DNA of 64,000 nucleotides, taken from the NCBI RefSeq assembly GCF_020085105.1, contig NC_058043.1, positions 7,197,667 to 7,261,666 on the forward strand, given 5' to 3'. The position numbers and the translations under genes are program-made. This document shows positions 24,019 through 36,537 of this stretch, in pieces. The first letter of the stretch is position 1. Each line of letters begins with the position of its first letter. The notes below the pieces were generated by a model, which did no database searches, was not told the DNA's origin, and saw nothing but the letters and a program-made list of their open reading frames with translations. The stretch comes from Siniperca chuatsi. Lineage: Eukaryota; Chordata; Actinopteri; Centrarchiformes; Sinipercidae.

Positions 24019-26270
24019 GGACACGCCGGCCATTACTGACTCTGTCCCTTCCTGTTAGTCGCACTCATCTTTTCTTCCCTCGGTTTTCCACGTAGAGATG
24101 CAGGGGACGACGTGGTGTAAAGTATGTGCTTCTGCCAACTGAATGTGAGGACAAATAATATATATTAAGATACTGGAGTATTACTGTCATTGTTTCTTTT
24201 TCACCAGTGCAGAATTGAATTTGTACCAGTTTCATCTTCTGCCCCCAATAATAACAAATCTCCTTCTGACAAACTCGTGGTTTCACAGAACAAATATTTC
24301 AGGAGAGTACAGGTGCTACTCACTGTGTTCAAGGAGAGAAACTTAAGTGTGTTTTAATGTTTCATGTGCAAAGAAAATGTATAGGAAATGAATCAAACTC
24401 TGCTTTTCATGATTATAATTTTTTGTAATATTTGCATAACTTTACCATTTGTTACTGTAAATACCAAACTGTTACGGTGTCTGTGCTTCTCTTTTAGGTT
24501 AAAAAATCCTGCTTTGACACATTTATAAACCCTTTCCTTCATGTATATGATTTTAAAACAACTTTATCTCCTGCACATCACACGAAACTGTGCGACTATT
24601 TCACATCAGCAAAATGCGGTTTAGGAGGAAACATAATGTCGACTTTGTTACGTTTTTCGTTTACATATCAAAATATTCACTGCCAATGTTTTTCGTTTAG
24701 TTTGTCAACCGAAAGCACCTCGTTACAACTACACATGGGATTTTTGGGGCAGTATCAAAGTTTGGGTAGGAATTTTGTGTGTATTTATTGTCATATGTAA
24801 TGTTATTTGCTAATATATTCATTATGAAACTGATAGTTTTGTTAATGCTTCATACAGTCTACACTTTATTCTCTTTATTGTAAATAGATAAGGACACGCC
24901 ATGCACAAGAGGGAAAGACATGACATTTCACACAAAGATATCTAAACTCAAAGGTCCACTTACTAGCTATTCAGAGCTTTGCAGATGTGGATGAAAGGTC
25001 TGAAAGCTAGTAAGTAGGACTTGAAGTGTGAACTTTGATACTCAGATTTTCCCACATTTTGCAGTTGATAGGAACAAAGCTCAGGATGTTTTAAAGTGAA
25101 GCAGCATAGTGTGAACATGTCTGTCCTTCTTCCTTCTGGCTGCTTTCAATCAGTCCTCAGATCAGATCAGAGTTACCGATCACTCCGCCAGACGTCACTC
25201 CGCTTTCTGTCACTTCTCGTCCCTCATCTCCACCCGGTATTATTATATTTCTATTATTTAATGTCAACCGATCCCATGAAAAGACCAAAACCAACAGGAC
25301 TGTGTGTGTGTGCGCGCGTGTGTGTGCGCGCGCGTTCATGGGTCATGAAGAAACAGGTCACCCAGTGCAACAGTGTGGCTCATTGATGTTTTTAATAGCT
25401 TTTAGACAACAACGGAGCTCTGGGGCACAGAGGAAAAAGTTAAATCAGGCTTTGGACACACAGACAAAACTTAATTCATTGCTGGTTTTGGTCTTTCCAT
25501 GGGATTTGTTGACAATAAGAAAAATACAGAGTATCACCAGACTTATCCTTCAGAATGGACGACTGCCTGCCGCCATTACGATTATTTTTGTGAACGTCAC
25601 ACTCCTTCCTGTGTTGCTGGTGAATGCCGCTACTTAACTGAATCACGTTTTTAAAAACTGTGTTCATTAATGACATGAATCTGGTTGACATTGTGTTCCC
25701 CCCCCATCCCCCATACCTGCTGAAGCAGAACAGGTGCACGTGGACTGAATGTGCAGGAGATGAGGTCACGCGATGACATCACAGTTTTTAAGGTGGTGAC
25801 TGACGAGAATCCGATCAAACTTTTGTCCCCAATTAATAAAAACCTGTTTGTTTCACTCTGCCTCCACATGTACCTACATCATGTGATACTGTTACAGCAT
25901 CTCATGCTGGGTGGGTGTTTAATGTTGCTGCTTCTGAGGAGAACCTGTAGTGATGGCCTGTATTAATGTGGAGGCCATGTTTGTCCTTAACAGAGATTAG
26001 TTTCTTGCTTTTGCATATTGTGCCTGTTTTATTTATATTTTGTTGAACAGCTCCATCTGCAGATACTGTATTAAGCCGCTACAGTTTGTTAAAATGTTAA
26101 AGAAGATCTAAAATGCCAAGTGTTGACTGCAGTGAGAGTCTTTTATGTACAACAGCTTCAGAACAGTGTCACTGTCTTAACTGGAGGAGTTCGGGTTCTG
26201 CCGTAAACCACAGTTATCTGAACGCTGACTGTTGGTCTGATTTACGGAAAAACAAAGCTTTCCACGCACC
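24019..26270 (+). other. cept1: cept1 3' flank, 3'UTR of unknown length
   Basis: No further coding sequence is seen. A good poly(A) candidate is AATAAA at 25835-25840 followed by GT-rich DNA ('cctgtttgtttc'), but weaker signals occur before it, so the 3'UTR end is undecided. A mixed (TG/CG)n tract lies at 25301-25334. Confidence 0.35.
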
Positions 26271-26274
26271 AGTG

Positions 26275-27482
26275 TTAAAGGGTCACTTCACCCACATCAC
26301 AAAAACATTTGTCCACGAATGCCTTGTGGTATCTTAAGATGGAATATTAGAGAAATATTAGGAATATCATGAGATTTATAAAATAAAGATGTAATATTCT
26401 GAGAAAAAAAGTTGTATATCATTTAAATAAAGTCATTGAGTAAAGTCATAATGCATATACTGTTGGAATTTACATAATCATTTAATAATGACAAAATAGT
26501 TACAAGAATAAGGATTCAGTATTTTGAGAGTAATATATTGAGAATAAAGTCAAGTGTTTCTGAAAAGGCTCACTGCTATTGGGGGAAAAAGAAATGTAAT
26601 ACTTGACATATGACATAAGTTGTAATATTATGAGAATAAAGTCATTTTCCCCCAAAAAAGTAGCAATGTTCGAGTTGAAAGAGTCATCATGAGGCCGTAG
26701 TTGTAATTTTGAGAAAATAGTCTAAATGTTATGAAAGTAAATTTTAAATTTTTAAGGAAAAATTTCAAATAGTATGTAAAAATTGTGGTAATCTAACTAC
26801 AAAAAAAAGTTGCAATATTTTGAGAATGATGTGATTATATTGGGAAGGAAGTCATAATTTGATGAGAAAGAAAGCCGTGATTGTGTCAGAAAAGCTCACT
26901 GCAAAAAAAAGAAATCTAATGTTTCAACATAATATTTGGAGAAAAAAAGGTCAGAAAGTTGCTATATTTTGAGAATAAAGTCAAAATAATTTGAGAAAAT
27001 AAGCAATGAGACTATAGTTTAATAGTTAATTTGGAGAAAATCGTCGCAATATTATAAAGTAAAAGAAAAAAATACAAAATATGAAAAAAGTGGTAATTGT
27101 ACAAGAAAAAGTTGCAATACTTTTGAGAATACAGTTACTTTGAAAAACTTCATAATAAGAGAATAAAGTAGTAATTTTACAATTAAGATGCAATATTTAA
27201 AGAATATGGTCGCAATATTTTAAGAAATAATCGTAATGTGATTTTATGAGAAATTGTTCCTGAAAAGACACTTCTGTTTGAGTTTTTTTAAAATGTAATT
27301 TTAAATGTAATTTTCCAATACTCTGAGCACCACAAACTAAATTCCATTCACCTACATTGTATTTGGCTTGAAGGCAGAAATCGTAAGATCTCGACACATA
27401 AAATGAAAACCATCTGCATGGTTGGATTCTGGGGTTTATTGGGGAAATTATTTTAGTGATTTGTGTGAACTAACCCTTTAAG
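26275..27482. mobile_element. MITE with an internal minisatellite expansion
   Basis: The ends are inverted: TTAAAGGGTCACTTCACCCA at the left and GTGTGAACTAACCCTTTAA at the right. The right arm keeps the 'ccattcacctacattg...gcagaaatc' body of the compact relative at 36163-36537. Between the arms, about 26330-27260, lies a long run of degenerate units such as 'ttttgagaataaagtcataa'. It is non-coding. Confidence 0.55.
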
Positions 27483-27832
27483 GAACGCAGCTAAAGGTCC
27501 GTTTTACTTGAAGTGTTTTAATTTACAGTCACGTCTGTTCACTCTGGGTGTTTCAGGAGAAAACGGGAAATGAACTGATGCCCAAATCTGCATGTGTACT
27601 AAACTGCTGTACAGTTTGTACTCTAGCTGTAGAGTCTTTGTATAACCCAAGACCTGAAACCCACAACTTTTCATAACATAATGAGATACAGTATCAGCCG
27701 CAGCTCGTGTGCATATAGTTACTGATGTCAGGTCAACTCTCTCATTGTTACTAGTAAAAGTTTGCCTTAAACAAGTTTGTTTTCTATTGTTTTGTACAGA
27801 GATGAAAGCCTTTCACTGATGAGCATGTTGTC

Positions 27833-27834
<2 letters not shown>

Positions 27835-27901
<67 letters not shown>
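27835..27901 (+). repeat. (TG)n microsatellite
   Basis: About 33 uninterrupted TG units, the longest dinucleotide tract in the window, between cept1 and dram2. Confidence 0.95.
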
Positions 27902-27905
<4 letters not shown>

Positions 27906-28222
27906 ACTCTGGAAAGCCTGTGTAAAAGTTTGTCTTCTGTTGGCCAGACTGCCAAGCTCAGGTATATCAACAGTGTGTTCTTAGACGAATACAGGAGACA
28001 AGATCACCTGACAATCTCTCCTTCACCTACCAATACAAAATAAATTTCATACTCCCACCTGGAACCAGGTTTCTACTTGTGTTTTACTGGAAACCGTCAA
28101 ACTGATGGATCCGCGCTCCTCCTTCCTGGAAAAGCACTGAAGATGCCGCAGAAAACTACATTCAGCACGGAGCTCAAGTTCCAAAGGATGGTATGTTTTT
28201 AATCTTGCCAGACTTTATACCT

Positions 28223-28800
28223 GGAACAGTTTTGGAAATACTTATTCTCTTTGTGAGGGGAGCGTTAGTTGAGAAGATTGATAACATACCGCTCTCATGT
28301 TTGTCAGTTAAATACAGCTTAGCTTAGCACAAAGACTCGAAATGAGGGAAACCGCTAGCCTTGCTCCTGTGAAATGGTAACAAAATACGCCTACCAGCAC
28401 CTCTAATTAAAGTTATACATTTTTTGTTTATTTAAATTAAAAAATCAAAGAGCAAAAATGCATATTTGCCGTTTTCCAGGCGCTTTGGTAGCGCACTAGT
28501 GCACAACCGGTAACCTGGAGTCTGCTGGTCGCCTGGCAACCGCTCAGAGCCGAGAAACAGTCCAACATTAGCCCACTGTAAAACACAAATTGTCTTTTTT
28601 TTACTTTTTTTTGTTTTTGTACGGATTAAACAAACGAGATGTGATGTGTTTAGTCAGTTTAAGATGTGCTGGTATGCACCTGGTATTGCAGAGCCAGGCT
28701 ATCTGATTCCCCCTGTTGCCAGTCTTTGTGCTAAGCTAAGCTAACAGGCTGCTGACTCTCCGCCAGTTCGTGGATTAAGTGTATTTCCCAAAATGTCAAC
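28223..28800. mobile_element. Complete palindromic fold-back MITE
   Basis: The left arm runs 'ggaacagttttggaaatac...cttagcacaaagac...gaaatggtaacaaaatacgcctaccagcacctc'. The right arm returns as 'gtgctggtatgcacctggt...gtctttgtgctaagctaagc...gtatttcccaaaatg'. The turn is near 28490-28570. Nearly the whole 578 bp can fold back. Half copies occur at 19530-19808, about 21720-21840 and 35395-35845. No coding capacity is seen. Confidence 0.65.
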
Positions 28801-29226
28801 TTTTTTGTAAAACTGAAGCTAAAATACATAAATGCAGTTATAAGAAATATTTTTTTTAAATTACAGACAGGCTTGGTGAACATTTGTCAGTGAAAGAGGC
28901 AAATGAGGCTACACATTCAGTATTTGATTAAGAATATAACAAGGTTAATATTTTTTCCTTTATGTTTGAGGATCGTTAGTACTTCATTGCAGCTGGGGGA
29001 CTAACTGGATCACATTGTATTATGTGCTAGTTTCTGCTTTTAGATATTCATGATCATACACTTTAATTTTTGCAAAACATTGATAGTTATTAATTCTATG
29101 TGGGTTGTATATGTAACCATGTTAGCTTTTAAAAATATATATATTAAATACATTTTTCACATGTGGCCCTAATTCTCTTCCGTATGAAATGATAAATGTA
29201 AGTACATTAATTAATGTTTTATGAAA

Positions 29227-29570
29227 TGATCTTCCTCTGACCTGCAGTATGACTGAGGGAGGGGCGCACCTCGCGCTGTTCCTGTTGTCGCCTGCGAGGC
29301 AGAATTCAGGACAGAAGGTCCCACATATTTGCTTTCTCGTCGGCCGGCGCATGCGTGCTTCAACCTCGACTGAAATACCGCACAACGCTGTGACAACTTT
29401 AAAACTTATTATTTTTTTAATGGAAGTGTGACACACGAGCCCTGCGGTACACCGAGGACTACTGACATTTGACTGAGGTCTGAACACCAGAGTCGGGTTT
29501 GGAAATAAGTGATTCAGTGAGTTTTGTTGCCTCATGAAGATTATGGTCGCTTGAGGAAATAACGTGAGTG
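29227..29570 (+). promoter_or_regulatory. dram2: Probable dram2 promoter/first exon with NRF1 site
   Basis: A GC-rich block contains GCGCATGCG at 29347-29355, a perfect NRF1 core. Possible donors follow (AAC|GTGAGT at 29563/29564; CAC|GTGAGT near 29604). The next gene on this strand is dram2, whose coding exon has an acceptor at 31777, so this is the best candidate start. There is no transcript proof. Confidence 0.45.
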
Positions 29571-31777
29571 TCATTATGTTTCGTTTAAAACGCAGTGTCT
29601 GTCACGTGAGTTATTTCCTCAGTCTAGCAGCTGTGTGGTCCAACAGGTAAAAGTGTAAAAACGTTGAAATTTAACGTTAAGATTGGTCGGTGAAGGGTGT
29701 CGAGCTAGCTAGCTAGCTAAGTAACCGTTAGCTGAAATCGTAGTGGTGATTTAGTTACGTTTTATAAACGTATTCATCCGTGTCCGTTAACGCATTAACT
29801 TAGCTTAACGTATGTTTGGTGTATGAGTATGCATGTATATTCAGTGTGAGCCATTACATGCATCGTTTGGTATTTTCCCGAGTAGTTAATGGTATTGTGT
29901 GAGATGTGTAACGTTAAGCTTAGTTTTTGAAAAGGCATAAAGTGTCAGATTTTATAATGGAGTTTGGTGTGTGGGACCCTGGTTCCCTATCAATGAGAAT
30001 AACCAGCAAACAGCCAATTTTACGCACTTTAGTCTGACTTCATCTGTTTCACTTCCTCAGTAAGAACACGGGGACTTTCTTAACCTGCTCTTTACATTGT
30101 ACCATAACAGTTTTATTACCTCAAGTCAATGATACAAGTCCCAGGTGAAGCTGTAGGTGGTGGAGCGTCTTATTGGGCTCATTTGAGATGACTTTTGCCT
30201 CTCAGGAAGTCACATAAACAGATCCCGAATGAATTATTTATTAGTCTAATCTGTCCAACCTTTACTCAGTCTCCAATAACTGGTGTTTTAACTGATGTTA
30301 TGTGATAGATCAGGATGTTAAAATGCCCTAGTGATAATCATGGCAGCGTTTATTCATTAACCTTAATATTTATTAAATTATAGGCTGTTAATCGACAAAT
30401 CTGCAGATTATTTTCTCAATTAATCAACTAATCATTTTGTCTGTTAAATGACAGAAAATAGTAAAATATGTCCATCAGTTTCCCAGAGTCCAGTGTGACA
30501 ACTTAAAATGTCTTGTTTTGTCCAACCAACAGTTCAAAACCCAGAGATTCACTTTACAATAAAACATAGAATAGCATAAATACTCACGTTTAAGAAAAGC
30601 TGGAACCTGCCCTTTTGCTTGAAAAATGACCAAATAGATTATTTAATGATCAAAATTGTAGCTAGTTGTAGTTAGACCCACCCAAAACTCCTTCACACCC
30701 GGCAATAAAGAAATTCAAAATATGAATCAATAATATTCTGAATATCCTCACGTTCCCATATATACACGTGGAGAGGAAACTTCAGGCATTATTAGACACT
30801 CAGGCAACATCTGTCTTTACTGTATTTAATTATTGTGGTAAAGTTCTGTTATTTTGGACAGATTTTTCCAGGCTCAAACGTTAACATTCACAGAAGAAAC
30901 TCGAGTGATGACGTCTTGCTGTTAGTTACAGCTTCATTTGGTCCTGAAAACTGCAGCTGCGTTGATCTTGTGTCGGGATCAAGTCTGTAGACTGAAGTCT
31001 GACCTGCAGCAGGCACTGTGCTGTGATTGAATGTGCTGTGATCGATTCTGCACATGCCTGGCTCGTCTCAAACCAGCCTATTATAAAACTAATAGGTCCC
31101 AGTTCAGGGAGCTGCAAGTCTTTGTGAGTCCTTCAGAGGACTGGAGTTACACCTCATTATGTGATCCATTAGATTTTGTGATCTCAGGAGGAAGAATTTC
31201 TGTTATGCTGCCACTGCAGATGTTTCTATCATGTTAACATAGTGTATTTTGATGGCTGTTACCAAAAATGATGCATCCGTAGTATTAAGATAGGGTCACA
31301 AATTGTAATAGCAGAAAAAATGTCCATCATTGTTTCCCAGAGGTCAAGCTGACGTCTTTTTAGATGTCTTGTTTTGTCAGTCAAAAACCCAAAAAGATTC
31401 AGTTTACAATGATATACAGCAGCAAATTCTCACAATGGAGAAACAGCAGCGGGGGAATTGATGGAGTTTTTTATTGATAAGTGACGACAAATTGATTAAA
31501 TTGAATCAAAATTGTTGATTTACTAGCCATTTAATCATTAACAGTCCAGTGGTGATATTTTGAGACTGCATAATTCATCTTTGATTGTTAATGTACAGAA
31601 AATAAACATTGTTAGGATCGACAATCAAAAATGACAACAGATTTTGTGATTTGTTTTTTATTATATATTTCTGACACATTCTCAAGAAGACAATGAGACA
31701 ACAGCACAGATGATGATGGCTGCTGTGTACTGTATATCATGTGTGTATCAATGTGTGTATCACATTGTTGTGTACAG
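29571..31777 (+). other. dram2: Presumed dram2 5'UTR intron with repeat remnants
   Basis: No coding sequence is seen. Two decayed copies of the GCTGCAACTAACGATTA MITE lie at about 30385-30670 and 31300-31550 ('cccagagtccagtgtgac', 'ttgtttcccagaggtcaag'). A short AGCT-rich run is at 29704-29722. Confidence 0.4.
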
Positions 31778-31821
31778 GACAGAGTTGAACCAGCAGCACA
31801 CACACACACAGTGAGGAGGCC

Positions 31822-32575
31822 ATGTGGTGGTTCCAGCAGGGTCTGTGCTTCCTGCCCGCAGCGCTGGTCGTCTGGACGGCGGCGTCCTTCGTCTTCGCTT
31901 ACATCACAGCGGTGGTGCTAAGACACGTGGATCCTGTGGTGCCTTACATCAGGTCTGAGACTCGACACACACACACACACACGTCTTCTCTGAGGTCTGT
32001 GTGTCCGGCAGATTGGTTTCCATATGTAGAATTAATTCGGCCTGCACACCTTAAAATGAGCGAATTTGTAATATTGCATTTATTGTTTCTTTTTAAATGT
32101 AGCTGAAAGCTACAACAAATGTATTATTTGTAATAATGTAATGTATATTAATTGGCCAGTTGTTTAGTCAAACAAATCTTAGGAAATAGTTAAAAATCCA
32201 GATTGCAATATTTTAGAGCACAAGGTGATTAATTGACTGTTCGCTAAACCCCGCCCCCCTTTGTTACTGTTGCGATGCCGCTCAATCTCTGTTCTGGCAC
32301 AGCATATGCAGTTTACAATGATAACAGAGGCAGATTTATCACTGAAATTTATAGTCATTTTTTTGAAACAATGGGTCCTTGATTTGAGACAGACGTAAAC
32401 AAAAGCAGCTTCTCATTTTTAGGTTTATGGTACATGAGTCTTTCCAGTTCAACAAAATGAGCCAAACTTCTCTTTAATGAACTTTGTTATGTGTTGCAGT
32501 GACACAGGAACCATGGCACCAGAGAGGTGTGTGTTTGGCATCATGCTGGATGTGTCAGCCTTTTTAGGTAACGTG

Positions 32576-32626
<51 letters not shown>

Positions 32627-35600
32627 CGTGAAACTACATTGTGTACAACCATCTCCTTCAGTGTCTGTCTGGGAGGATTTGGTTTGCTTCCTTCAGTGTG
32701 ATCTTCTCAAGGATCAAGTTCTTAATTTGTCAAATGCACAAAAAATTACAGCCGTGGAATTCATTAATTAATTCCAATCAATGAATCAGGGCTAAATTTG
32801 TGTGTTTGTAGGTATGGCGACGGTGTACGTGCGCTACAAACAGGTGGAGGCTCTGGCAGGTGAAGAGGTCAGACTCGACAGACTGAACCGCGTTGGGCTG
32901 TTGCTCGGCTTCATCAGCTCCTTCGGGATGTGTGTGGTCGCCAACTTCCAGGTGAGTGCTGCTGGTCCTGGATCGGTTCACACCTGTACGGTGTGTGAAG
33001 TGTTGAACGTGTCAGCAGTGAATCTGTGTGTTTGTGTGTGTGTGTGAGAGCAGAAGACCACGCTGTTCTCCATGCACCTGGTGGGGGCGATGCTGACCTT
33101 CGGGGTCGGGGCTCTCTACATCCTGGTTCAGACGCTGCTCTCGCTCTACATGCAGCCTCACATCCACAGCAAGAGCACCTATCTGGTCCGCCTCGGCATC
33201 GGAGTCTGGACCCTGAGCAGCATCATCAGCAGTATCCTTTAACATGGTGGCAGCTGGAAACACAAGAGCTCAGCTGTGATGGAACAAGAGTTGATTTAAA
33301 CCAGAGTCGGTAAGAGCAGCGTTGTAGTGAGACCATAATTACTCAGTAATTAAAGTTGTTTTATTATTTTCTGTTTTAAAAACTTTTAAGAACCTGTGAG
33401 GCTTTGGTTCTACAAACCAGAACGTTTGGATATGTCATTAAAAATGCGACACAGGAACGTTAGTTGTGGGACAGATAGCAATAGTAGAAGCAGCGCTCGT
33501 ATTGTTTTTCTTTTACATTTATATGTAATGACATTTAAACATCAGTATCATTAAGTTAATGGAAGGACTGTACTTGCAGTAAACAGAATGGATTAATAGA
33601 TAAGTTGCTGTAGTGGAAAAGGCCAGTAACTTAACTCCCCGAGAGGACCTGCCCACTGGGGAGCTCCCCCAAGAACTACATACCTTCAAGGGCCCTTTTT
33701 TATGTTTGCATTTGCACCGCCAATAGGAACGCTGAAGTGATGTAAGCCGGCTGGCAGCTGGTATTGGTCTGGACACGTCACTCAAGGTTCCTCCTGTGCT
33801 GGGAGAGTAAAACTGGAGTTCCCAGTTTCTGCAGTGTGGACACAATAAAAAGGGTGCGGGGTCCTCGAACTGTTTATACAACAATGACAAAGTTCCTCTG
33901 GAGAAATGCAACGCCTCGTTTGCAACATGGCAAACACCACAATTAATAATGTTCCAGTGTCACCGTTTTAATGATGTATATTTGAAAAGTTGTGGGTAGT
34001 AAAATACAATGGAAACAAGGCAGAACCTAGAACCAAAACCTTAAAGGTTCTTAAAAGTTCAGAAGTAATGGGAAGCTCAGACTTATGGGTTGTTGAGTTC
34101 CTTTAAGTGAAAAAGGCCTGCGTCCCTCATGACGGGTCAGCTGCCAGTCCGGCTCTCTCTCTCTGATCCATTCTGTAGAATCATGTTGGGGAAATGTAGT
34201 GTACTCCCCAACAATGTGCACACAGTTAAACCTGTATGTTCAAACACACTGCCCTTGCAGAGCTTAGCTAAACACGTTCTGTTGTATTAATGCCGTGTTG
34301 CCGAGCTGTGATCCTTAACAGCATCCTCTCCTGTCAGTGTTCATATCATCAGTCATCATGTACAGCAGTCTGCCGGGAGTGGACGTACCTCACAAACTGC
34401 ACTGGACTCCTGGAGAGACGGTCAGTAGTTCGATATAATATCCAAGTTTCAGTTCTGATACTAAAATGATACCTTATTTTGAGAAATAGAAACATAAGGG
34501 GTGTAAGCGGCACGTGTATTTGTCCCGAACCGTTCGGTATGCAACTTCCTCGGATCGGCCCAAACTATTACTGTCAAAATAGTCTGTTTATGTTGCCTAC
34601 TTGCACACGTGGAACAGAAATAGTCGGGTTTGTCTGTGGAAACACTTCAAATGCGTCATTTACGATGGCATCATCCAAATGTGTTGAACGAGACAGAAAC
34701 AGACTGGAAGGCGAGTCCTTCTCCCCTTCAAATCAATAACTAATGCTATAGGAGTGTTTATGTTCCTGCCCTGTATAAACCAGCGCAAGCTGCAGTTGTT
34801 CAGGAATTACTTATTGACAATATGACAGTATTTGAGTGCATTAACTGTTACAGTAAGAATCATGGCCAATGAAACTGTTGAGTGTTAACATTTTTCAAAT
34901 TAATTACAAAAATAAATGAGTTTTCCTGCTGTACCGAACCGTGAATTTTTGTGTACCGTTAACACGCCTAATAAACATGTTTCTAACTTGTCAGATGTTA
35001 AACGTTGTCTACACACAAGCAGCTGCACAAGAACTTTGTCTACATAATAAAATTACGCAGCTCTTTGCAGCAGCACAGCAACGTTTAGGTTTGTATCTTG
35101 TCTTTTTCAGGGCTACACGGCTCACATGATCAGCACCGTGTCTGAATGGTCTCTGGCCTTCTCCTTCATCAGCTTCTTCCTCACCTACATCAGAGATTTC
35201 CAGGTACTTCGTCTCATCTTTTCATCCACACTGCTTGTTGTTTTCTTTGTCATATTTACTATAAATGACGAAAAAGAAATTATCTGGCAGGTATCAACAC
35301 AGAATACATTCTGAAGTCACTCCAGCAAAGAAAATGTTATTAGTTTTATCTGTGTTTGTCCAGTATAGAGATACAGATTCATAAACTGTGCAGGTTAATG
35401 ACTTAACTGAAGTGTAAAGATGACAAGTTGCGGTTTAACAGGGTTATGTGTCAGCCGATTTCCTGACTGGACACAGTGACTTCCTTGAGTCTCCGCTCGT
35501 TGCCTGGCAACTTCATGGTGACAATAAAACTCCAGGAAGTCACTGCGCCTGGTTGTTGTTCGCCTAACTTCTCTTGAGACCACAAGTTGTTGTTGTTTTT

Positions 35601-36068
35601 ACATTTGTTTGTGTACAGATTATACAAAGATACAACATGTTACTTTTTGAGTTGTAGAGATGTTTGCAGATGTTTTTTTACTTTGGACAGAGCCATGCTG
35701 GCTGTTTCCCCCACTTCCTGCTAAGCTAGGCTAACCACATCCGTACTTAACACACGGACACGAGATTGACATCCATCTGAACATCTCATTATCTGAAACA
35801 AAGAGAATAAGTATATTTCACAAAATGTTGAACTATTCCTCTAAGGTCTTATTAAAAGATCTGGGTTTACAAACAGTGACTATTTCCTAACTTTGTATGT
35901 TATTTGTTTGTTTGTTTGTTTTTTTTTATGAAGAAAATCAATTTGCGAGCAGAAGCAGATTTGCAGGGCAGCCACCTGTACGACTGGCCACACGGTGGCA
36001 TTGCAGCGTCACATCACCACAGACTTGGAGCCTCTGAGTCATCTCCGCTGCTGGCAGGAGGAACGTGA
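31822..36068 (+). CDS. dram2: DNA damage-regulated autophagy modulator 2
   Basis: Coding exons: 31822-31952, 32500-32567, 32812-32951, 33054-33231, 34338-34420, 35111-35203 and 35934-36068 (275 aa; human DRAM2 is 266). All phases agree. The protein opens [12 protein letters not shown], shared with human DRAM2 ([12 protein letters not shown]), and carries [32 protein letters not shown] and the final [11 protein letters not shown] block. These mark the DRAM/Frag1 family, a six-helix lysosomal membrane protein that promotes autophagy and, in human, retinal photoreceptor survival. Helices are visible near residues 9-33, 52-70, 90-110, 118-140, 155-175 and 210-230. The last exon, whose end diverges from human, finishes [11 protein letters not shown]; the SPLL could act as a lysosomal-sorting type motif (inference). 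The ATG follows an acceptor at 31777. The gene is tandem to cept1. Confidence 0.95.
32580..32624 (+). repeat. (AC)n microsatellite beside dram2 exon 2 donor
   Basis: About 22 AC units begin 13 bases after the exon 2 donor at 32568. Confidence 0.9.
34497..34969. mobile_element. MITE with AGGGGTGTAA termini in dram2 intron 5
   Basis: It opens AGGGGTGTAAGCGGCACGTG followed by 'tatttgtcccgaaccgttcgg', and closes 'gtaccgaaccgtgaa...gtgtaccgttaacacgcct', an inverted counterpart. I recall this as a common fish hAT-type MITE, but the flanking duplication is not clear here. It is non-coding. Confidence 0.55.
35395..35845. mobile_element. Partial fold-back MITE in dram2 intron 6
   Basis: The central turn ('tcgttgcctggcaac' near 35498) and the right arm ('gacagagccatgctggctgtttcccc', 'ctaagctaggctaacc', 'caaaatgttgaac') match the family at 28223-28800. 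The outer left arm is missing. Confidence 0.55.
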
Positions 36069-36162
36069 CCAGCAGCAGAACTGCTTTTACACAAATTTTC
36101 ACTTTTTATAATCATGTTTAAAGGCTTTTTATAAGGACTTTCTTAAAGCTGGTCTGGTGGCT

Positions 36163-36537
36163 TTTAAAGGGTCAGTACACACAAACATATTCTCTCTGCC
36201 GCCTCTTATTATCTCTCCAGTCAGATAGTTTGGGTTTTGTTTGTCCAAGTTTCAAGATGTCTGTCTCTGAGATTTCTGCCTCCAATACAATGGAGGTGAA
36301 TGGAATCTGCTTACAGCATTTAAACACACAACAAACAAATTCAACATCAACATTTCTTTCAGAAACTGGAGTTTGGAGTAACAGGGACCCATTCACCTCC
36401 ATTGTTTTGGGAGGGGAGACAGAAATCTCAAAATCTGGACAAGTAAAACCAAAACTATCTGACTGGCGAGATAATACGACAGCAAAGAGTTTTTACTTTT
36501 ATATTTTTTTGTAATTTGGGTGAAATGACCCCTTTAA
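36163..36537. mobile_element. Fold-back MITE just after the dram2 stop
   Basis: The ends are TTTAAAGGGTCAGTAC and 'tgaaatgacccctttaaa'. Long inner arms also pair: 'cagatagtttgggttttg...gtctgtctctgagatttctgcc...atggaggtgaatgg' against 'ccattcacctccattg...gacagaaatctc...aaaccaaaactatctg'. It begins 95 bases after the dram2 stop codon, so it probably lies within the 3'UTR. A related, stretched copy is at 26275-27482, and paired ends occur at 39528 and 40521. Confidence 0.6.

Noticed and set aside
25096-25966. Several 70-110-codon open frames downstream of cept1
   Set aside because: No conserved domains, no phase-compatible splice links to cept1, and mixed composition.
33590-34080. Possible MITE in dram2 intron 4 ('gaggacctgcccactgggg' ... 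'aaaccttaaaggttc')
   Set aside because: It looks repeat-like, but I could not find convincing inverted ends or a second copy in the window.
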